Shown here: positions 57,307 through 64,000 of the stretch, piece by piece
Layout: every line of letters starts with the position of its first letter
Numbering within the stretch: position 1 is the stretch's first letter
Assembly (NCBI GenBank): GCA_037501455.1
Contig: CM074860.1
Coordinates: forward strand, 40,992,501 to 41,056,500
Reading direction: 5' to 3'
Length of the DNA: 64,000 bases
From: Lantana camara
Lineage: Eukaryota > Streptophyta > Magnoliopsida > Lamiales > Verbenaceae
Translations under genes and position numbers: made by a program
The notes under the pieces: model-generated
Seen by the model: only the letters and a program-made list of their open reading frames with translations
Told to the model about the DNA's origin: nothing
Database searches by the model: none

Positions 57307-58845
57307 CTGCAAAACTGAGAAATTGAGGTGTCAGTCCAAACGGACTGAGCGAGGGGTATAAATAAATATATGCGCACATACATGCAAGTTATAATCTCGG
57401 GTAATAATTTTAGAAAATCACAACACCAAGTAAGAGGAAAAGGTACTATCGCCCGAGGTTACCACTAATTCAATTTATCAATTAATTCAGTTCAATACAA
57501 TCAATATGTGGCCCGGCGAGTGAGGGCAATTCTCCAACCTTGCTCCGACCGTGTACAATCAATCAATTTATTAGGTGATTAGGTGATCAAGCAATTATTT
57601 ACTGTGCACAATTAGCAGTTTCAGTCCATCCTTCTTCCTCCGGGTGATGGTGGGATTGCAAGGCCCCACCATCCCATCAGTCTGGGCAGAGGGTACATGA
57701 ATCCCTAAGCCCGGAACTCCTTCCTCCCCTAATCTCCTAGGGGGTTCAGGGGTCATCCCATTTGGTGAGGATAGCACTCGAGTTACCCGTCAGCCCATGC
57801 TTTCCCGGTTGGCTCGAGCCACTATCCTCGGGCCCACAGTGCCATTCAATACTCGCCCAATACAATCAATCCGTCAATCAATCAATCCATTTTATCAAAT
57901 CATTTGAAAGTCATAAGGTTCGCAAACTATAGATATATATATATACATTTTGGCCGAAATAGTCACATAGGGGTTGTAAGGGTTCTATTTATCTAGAATT
58001 TAAACCTCACCTGACCAGACGACCAAAAGAAAGCAAGAGGGCACCCTACTGAGCGGGCTCCTCCAAACCGGGACCGTGATCTGTGCAACAAGGACAAGTG
58101 TGAAGTAAGACTCGACTCGAATGAACCAAGTATGACGAACGGCAAAATCATGCACCAATATGTTATGCAATAATTATTTAATGAATGTCAAATACGAGCA
58201 TGATGTCAATAACCCAAGTATATAACACATACACGTACATCCAAGCATGCAAAACAATATGCAAGAAAACAGGGAGTGACACGCCCGTGTCACAAAATTA
58301 CACTAAGTCGTGACACCCCCGTGTCACGGTACAGCGGACCAAAAGCTTGCAAAACAAGGTGACACGCCCGTGTCACCAAAACAAGGCAAACCGTGACACC
58401 CCCGTGTCACGGTACAGAAAAACCGCCCCAGCCAACCCGCACCCCCGTGTCACACAAAACAAAGCAAAGGTGACACGCCCGTGTCACCTGTGCGTGACAG
58501 AAAAACAGGGGAGAAAACAGGGGTTTCCATGCCAAACCAACTCCAACCCAAATAAATCCCAAACACCAACCAAAACAATTGTTAAAACACCTCATACATG
58601 CATCATACTTCAAGTATTCAACAATCAAACCAATAAATATGCATCAAATCTCCAAGAATCAAGCCCCAAAACCCCATAATTATTCATATACACCAACCAT
58701 CACATAACCTCATGTATTATGCAAGAATGAAGGGAAAAAGGACCTAAGCATGCTTCTATACAAGAATAACCAAGAAAGCATCAAGCTAACATCAAACCCT
58801 ACCCATGTAGCCAATCAAGAAATTCAATCCATTCTCATTTTATAC
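57307..58845 (-). other. Predicted LTR intron of gypsy I
   Basis: On the minus strand the donor-like TTTCAAG|GTATA lies at 58846/58845 and the acceptor-like CAGTTTTGCAG|G ends at 57307. The hairpin CAGTCC-AAAC-GGACTG (57332-57347) is 24 nt before the acceptor and the six-unit palindrome array lies 357 nt after the donor. Splicing is inferred. Confidence 0.5.
58276..58488. repeat. Array of six palindromes in gypsy I LTR
   Basis: Units at 58276-58293, 58310-58327, 58358-58377, 58391-58412, 58439-58453 (left arm decayed) and 58469-58488. The consensus is GTGACAC-(G/C)CCC-GTGTCAC, in the same order of GCCC and CCCC centres as gypsy D. Longest stem: CCGTGACAC/GTGTCACGG at 58391-58412. The sixth unit is GGTGACACGCCCGTGTCACC where gypsy D has GTTGACACGCCCGTGTCAAC. 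Confidence 0.96.
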
Positions 58846-59423
58846 CTTGAAATGAAAGAAGAATGAGATGAGATGAAGAGATGAAGATGTTGATGCTTCT
58901 AGCTCCAAAGTTCTTCAAAGTAGCTTGAGATTATGAGATGAATTCTTCTCCTCCTCTCTTGAAGGTGTTTTGATCGATCCTTAGTGTGTGTATATGTGAG
59001 GTTGTTGTGTGTATGTAATGTATGAGAGTGTTGGAAGAGATGCATATACTAGATATATATTATATCATCCACTATCTAAACATATGTCCCCAATTTGCAA
59101 ACAAGTCCCTAGGTTATTTAAATGAATGCAATCAAGTATTATCCCTACCTAAAAGATCCATTAGCTCCAAACCAAGTTATGCAATTAAGTCCATAATTTC
59201 ATGAAATGATCAATTAAAGTCACATAATACAATTAAGCACACTATCACTTAATTCATGAATTTCACATTAAAATTAATTCATATAAATATAGAGAATTGT
59301 ATAATGCACACAATATTATAATGAAATCATAATAAGCAAGTAAATGTATAAACTTAAACTCCCAACTCCCGAAGACCCGCACGTGGCGTGCTTACCTGAA
59401 CTTCCGGAATTTGGGGCGTTACA

Positions 59424-59437
59424 ACTCTCCCCCCTTA
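59424..59437 (-). other. Gypsy I polypurine tract
   Basis: TAAGGGGGGAGAGT on the minus strand abuts the 3' LTR start. Confidence 0.88.
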
Positions 59438-59457
59438 GAAGAATCTGGTCCCCAGAT

Positions 59458-62400
59458 TCATTGATCGGATGAAAATAACTCCGGGTGAAATTTCTTCATC
59501 TTCTCTTCCGGTTCCCAAGTCATCTCCTCAGATTTGTCACTTCGCCATAACACCTTCACCATAGAAATATTCCGATTCCTCAACTCTTGATGCTTTCTGT
59601 CCAATATTCTGACCGGCTTCTGCACAAAAGATAAATTCGGTTCCAACTCCACTTCTTCCACAGGGAGAATTTCGGTTTCATCTGGGTAATACTTCCTGAG
59701 TTGAGATACATGAAAAACATTGTGAATTCCGGTAAGATTAGGAGGTAGGTCCACTCGGTAAGCTACTTCTCCGATTCTCTCAATAACTTCAAACGGACCT
59801 AGGTAACGGGAATTCAACTTCCCTCCCTTTCCAATTCTAGAAAATCCCTTTCGAGGAGATACCTTCAAGAAAACCCGGTCCCCCACTTCAAATTTAAGAT
59901 CCCTCCGGCGAATATCGGCATAACTCTTTTGTCTATCTTGTGCAGCTTTTATCCGTTGTTGTATAATCCGAACTTTCTCAATCATGGCTTCCACAGCCTT
60001 CGAAGATTTCTCCAGCTTTTTCCCTTTCTTGACTCCTTCCTGTTTTGACCATTTCCACTCTTCCAAATCAAAGAATAATGGCGATCTACATTTCCGGCCA
60101 TATAACAATTCATACGGAGCCATACCAATCGTTGCCTGAAAGCTATTATTGTAAGCGAACTCTACCAAAGGAAGTTGATCGTGCCACGAGGTTTGGAAAT
60201 CCAAGGCACAAGCTCGAAGTAGATCTTCCAAATACCGAATAACCCTCTCCGATTACCCATCAGTTTGTGGATGAAACGCCGTACTGAACTGAAGCTTTGT
60301 ACCCAACAACTCTTGTAACTCTTGCCATAACTTCGAAGTGAAACGGGGATCTCGATCCGAAACAATACTCACCGGAATACATGAAGTCGTACAATCTCCC
60401 GGTTGTAAATCTCAGCCAACTTCCGAATCCTGAAAGACATTCTGACCGGTAGAAAATGAGCAGATTTTGTCAGACGATCCACAATCACCCAAATACCATC
60501 GAATCCACCCTTCACTCTAGGTAACCCGGATATAAAATCCATCGTCACCTGTTCCCACTTCCACTCAAGAATAGGTAACGGCTGAAGAAGACCTTCCGGT
60601 TTCTGGTGCTCGGCTTTTACTTTCTGATAAGTGAGGCAGTGCTTCACAAACTCTGCTACATCCTTTTTCAATCCACGCCACCAGTAAAACTGCTTGAGAT
60701 CTCTGTACATCTTATTCCCTCCAGGGTGAATTGAATAAGCCGACTTGTGAGCTTCCTCGAGCAATACCCTTTTCAAATCATCGGGTACTACTACTCGGTT
60801 CTTGAAACGAAGAAGACCGGTTTCATCGAACCCAAATGGACTCTCCGGATCCTCTCTAACCTTAGAGACCAATCTCTGAACTCCCGGATCCTTTCCTTGA
60901 GCCTCGAACATTCTGTACTTCAAATCCGGATAAATGGAGATATTGGAAACTCGGGCTCTAATCACAATAGGCTCAACTACCTTACTTGTACCTATTTCCA
61001 AGTTCGAAACACCCACTTTCCTACTTAAAGCGTCGGCAACTACATTAGCTTTCCCGGGATGATATTTGATAACACAATCATAATCTTCTAGTCGCTCCAT
61101 CCATCTTCGTTGCCTCATATTGAGTTCCTTTTGGGTGAAAAGATATTGGAGACTCTTATGATCGGTGAAAATCTCAAACGACACTCCATACAAGTAATGT
61201 CTCCACTTCCCGAGTGCGAAAATCATGGCAGCAAGCTCTAGATCATGTGTCGGGTAGTTCTTCTCATGATCCTTCAACTTCCGTGAGGCATAAGCGACAA
61301 CCTTGCCCTTCTGGGTTAATACACTTCCCAAACCCTCCTTCGACGCGTCAGTGTACACAGCATATCCCTCTGAACCCTCTGGAAGAGTTAACACTGGAGC
61401 AGAAACTAATCTCTCTCTCAAAACATTGAAGCTTCTCTCACATATCTCATCCCAACCAAATTTCACATCCTTCTTAGTTAACCGAGTCAAAGGAGCAGCG
61501 ATCTTAGAGAAATCTTGCACGAATCTTCTATAATAACCCGCCAATCCCAAGAAACTTCTGATCTCGGAGGCGTTCTTTGGCTTCTCCCACTTCAACACCG
61601 CTTCAATCTTCGATGGGTCAACCTCTAATCCATTCCCCGAAATAATATGACCCAAGAATGAAACCCGATCGATCCAAAACTCACACTTGCTAAACTTCGC
61701 AAATAATTGATGCTCTTTCAACGTCCTTAAAACCAATCTGAGATGTCTTGCATGTTCCTCGGCTGATTTAGAGAAAACCAGTATATCATCAATGAAGATT
61801 ACAACGAACTGGTCAAGAAACGGCTGGAAAATTCTATGCATCATGTCCATAAAAGCTGCGGGAGCATTTGTCAATCCAAAAGGCATGACCACGAATTCAT
61901 AATGCCCATATCTGGTGTTAAAACCCGTCTTTGGAATATCCTCGGCTCGGATCCGTAGTTGATAATACCCTTGTCTTAAATCAAGCTACGAATATACCTT
62001 AGACCCTTGGAGTATATCAAACAGCTCTTCAATATGTGGAAGAGGATATTTATTCTTAACGGTCATCCGATTAAGCTCCCGATAATCAATACACATTCTT
62101 AAAGTACCGTCCTTCTTCTTCACGAATAAAACTGGAGCACCCCATGGTGACGAGCTCGGTCTCACATACCCAACTTCCAAAAGACCATCCAGTTGTACTT
62201 TTAATTCCTTCAATTCCGCCGGTGCCATCCTATATGGAGTCTTAGAATAAGGTTCGGCATCCGGATACAAATCAATCATAAACTCTATCTCCCTTTCCGG
62301 CGGTAACGAATCCAACCTCTCGGGAAACACTTCGGGAAACTCTTTAACTACCTCGGTTTCCTCTAACTTCACTTGATCCTTTGGTTGATTAAGAATATAG

Positions 62401-63953
62401 GCTATAAACCCTGTAGCCCCATCACGAACCAATCTCTGAGCTTCTGAAAAAGATAATAAAGGCACCGTCTTCGAACTTTGACCCGTAACCAATTCAGAAC
62501 CCAAACTAACTCTCTTGGTCCGACAATCAACAGTGGCGTAGTGCTTGTACAACCAATCCATACCCAAGATAGAACCATACCGAGACATAGGCAACTCAAT
62601 GAAATCCGTTGAGAAAACTCGACCCTCAATACTCACCGGCACCTCTCGAAAAACCCGGTTAGTTTCTATACTACCACCAAAAGGAGTACTAACCACGTAG
62701 CATGCATCAGAATAAGTAACACACAAGGGCAATTTAATAGAAACATCACAAGAAATGAAGGAGTGAGTGGCTCCCGGATCAAATAAAGTGTGTATGTTGA
62801 TGCCATGAATGCAAATGATACCTTCAACAACGGTAGCCGGGTCCACGTCTGCATCATGTTCCTCACCTTCCAAGGCATAAGCACGGGCCCGAATCATCGG
62901 CCTCTGCCCTCCAGGCGGCGGATTACGTCGATCCGGACAAGTATCCACCATGTGATCGGTAGCCCCACAAATTAGGCATAACCCTAGACGCCTTCGACAA
63001 TTATCATAATGATGTGTAGGTTGCCCGCAAAAAGTGCACTTAGGCTTCTCCGGTGGTGGCGGCATAACTGTTGGCTGAGGAGCCTTCTGGACTGGCCCTT
63101 GTGGTTTAAACTTCTTCATAGGGCCCTTAAACTGAGGAGGAGCGGTATCATAAACCATCGGCCTCTTGCCGGCATTGTAACCCGATCTTGACCCGGAACC
63201 TGAACCCTGTCCCGTCCTAAAGGAAGACCTCCGTGCAACAACCGAGTCTTCAACCTTAAGAGCTTTGGTAGTGGCCTTCTTCCAAGTGCTTGTGTTAACC
63301 GCTTCAATCGCCGCTTGAATATCCGGCCTCAAACCTTGTACGAATTGCATAGCCTTGTGGAAGTCGTCGCTAGCAATGTTAGGGGCGTATTTGGACAACC
63401 TCTCGAACTCGGCTATATACTCTGAAACTGATCTTCCTCCTTGTTTAAGCTCAGTAAACTCTTTAAGTCTTCTAGTGCGCGAAGATGGCGGAATAAACTT
63501 ATTCTTGAATTCTCTTTCGAATACCTCCCATGTAATTTGCTCCTCGGCGGCATCCAAGACAATTTTAGTACTCTCCCACCATGAATATGCTTCTCCCTGG
63601 ATGAGGGTAAGAGTACACCGGGCCTTTTCCCGAGACTCACATGGAATAAGTTCCCACACCCATTCAACTTCTTTAAGCCATTGCTCGGCTTGAATATCGT
63701 TCCCCTTTTGGAATCTCGGCGGATGTTGATTCTGGAATTCCCTTAAAATAACGGAAATAGGGGCTTGTTGTGGCGGTGGAGGAGCTGGCGGTGCTGGAGG
63801 CACATAATCCCTTAGCCTCTGATCCATGAGTTGCACCATTGAATTTAAGAAATCTTGGGGTTGAGCTGGAGGTGGAGGAGGAGGGGTTCGATCACGCCGG
63901 TGACGACGTCGATGTCGAGGAGATCGATCCCGGTGATGTCGGTCACGAGCCAT
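59458..63953 (-). pseudogene. Gypsy I gag-pol polyprotein, nearly complete
   Basis: About 1,500 codons, starting [12 protein letters not shown] at 63953 after an acceptor-like GAGTTTCAG|G. Domains in order: capsid ([20 protein letters not shown]), zinc knuckles [14 protein letters not shown] and [14 protein letters not shown], protease with [11 protein letters not shown] (about residue 389), RT ([30 protein letters not shown]), RNase H ([15 protein letters not shown]), integrase ([35 protein letters not shown]) and a chromodomain-like tail (VLWRSDKSEEMTWEPEEK). Lesions: TAG at 61986-61988 (codon 656, where H has the Lys of [10 protein letters not shown]), a one-base loss near 60380, and TAA at 60253-60255. 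The second Cys of the integrase zinc finger is Tyr (HCLTYQ). Otherwise open. Confidence 0.93.
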
Positions 63954-64000
63954 CCTGAAACTCGACCACTTTACATGCATGTTTGATTAACAAGTGCAAT
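63954..64000 (-). mobile_element. Gypsy I leader, end
   Basis: The 47 bases before the gag start. On the minus strand they end in GTCGAGTTTCAG|G immediately before ATG, a good splice-acceptor match. The primer-binding site and 5' LTR lie outside the window. Confidence 0.7.

Larger units (their letters stand above)
56927..59423 (-). mobile_element. Gypsy I 3' LTR
   Basis: It reads TGTAACGCCCCAAATTCC...GGTGCTACA on the minus strand, 2497 bp, a close relative of the gypsy D LTR. It inserted into the RT gene of gypsy H in the opposite orientation. The element runs past the right edge of the window. Confidence 0.93.

Noticed and set aside
58276..58488. Regular short palindromes resembling a CRISPR array
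   Set aside because: Spacing is irregular, spacers are not of fixed length, the setting is a plant retrotransposon LTR, and no cas gene exists.
61986..61988. In-frame TAG in gypsy I as programmed read-through
   Set aside because: It lies inside the reverse transcriptase core at a conserved Lys, not at a gag-pol border, so it is a mutation.
1..64000. tRNA, rRNA, microRNA genes, LINEs, or integrated DNA viruses
   Set aside because: None recognised. The tRNA-like matches are primer-binding sites of LTR elements, and no envelope-like or viral movement or coat protein motif was seen.

Overview
The window is nuclear DNA of a flowering plant, most likely a eudicot. The base composition is AT-rich, and Ty1/copia and Ty3/gypsy LTR retrotransposons fill nearly all of it. 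Their primer-binding sites match plant initiator tRNA-Met (TGGTATCAGAGC). I found no host gene, tRNA, rRNA or CRISPR array. All coding capacity belongs to retrotransposon gag and pol genes, every one of them broken. The species cannot be told from the sequence.

Layout. 1-5752: two minus-strand copia copies that share one LTR (4125-5155); the leader of the left copy is split by a solo gypsy LTR, S1 (530-3823). 5753-10936: old gypsy LTR pieces, an unexplained AT-rich block and a clean solo LTR, S2 (7325-10915, target duplication TTAAC). 10937-16717: copia C, cut in its gag gene by gypsy D (16718-20329). 20330-22412: a scrambled copia fragment, E. 22413-33159: F, an old gypsy element without recognisable pol, carrying solo LTR S3 (26478-30116, target duplication CTTTA). 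33160-52160: N1, a gag-only (TR-GAG-like) element whose first LTR contains a complete 10-kb copia element, G (36246-46317, target duplication TATAT). 52161-56926: gypsy H (plus strand), joined to the truncated second N1 LTR and broken in reverse transcriptase by gypsy I (minus strand, 56927 to beyond the window). The chromodomain-like integrase tail and the 2.5-3.8 kb LTRs suggest the Tekay/Del branch of chromoviruses.

The most interesting signal is non-coding. Nearly every Ty3 LTR here has the same architecture: a splice-donor-like site (AG|GTAAG or similar) after a putative 5'-UTR exon; a cluster of 2-6 short GC-centred palindromes; a short hairpin (CAGTCC...GGACTG type); 24-43 nt later a pyrimidine-rich TGCAG|G acceptor-like site; and then a CTAGGCGG block. 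Between families, and between copies at matching positions, stem bases change in compensated pairs. The copia leaders carry comparable GC-rich hairpin clusters 330-450 nt downstream of the primer-binding site. This looks like a conserved RNA- or DNA-structure module in retrotransposon leaders. By analogy with retroviruses, hairpins removed by splicing could mark the unspliced genomic RNA for dimerisation or packaging. That role is inference; the positions, pairing and splice-like signals are read directly from the sequence.
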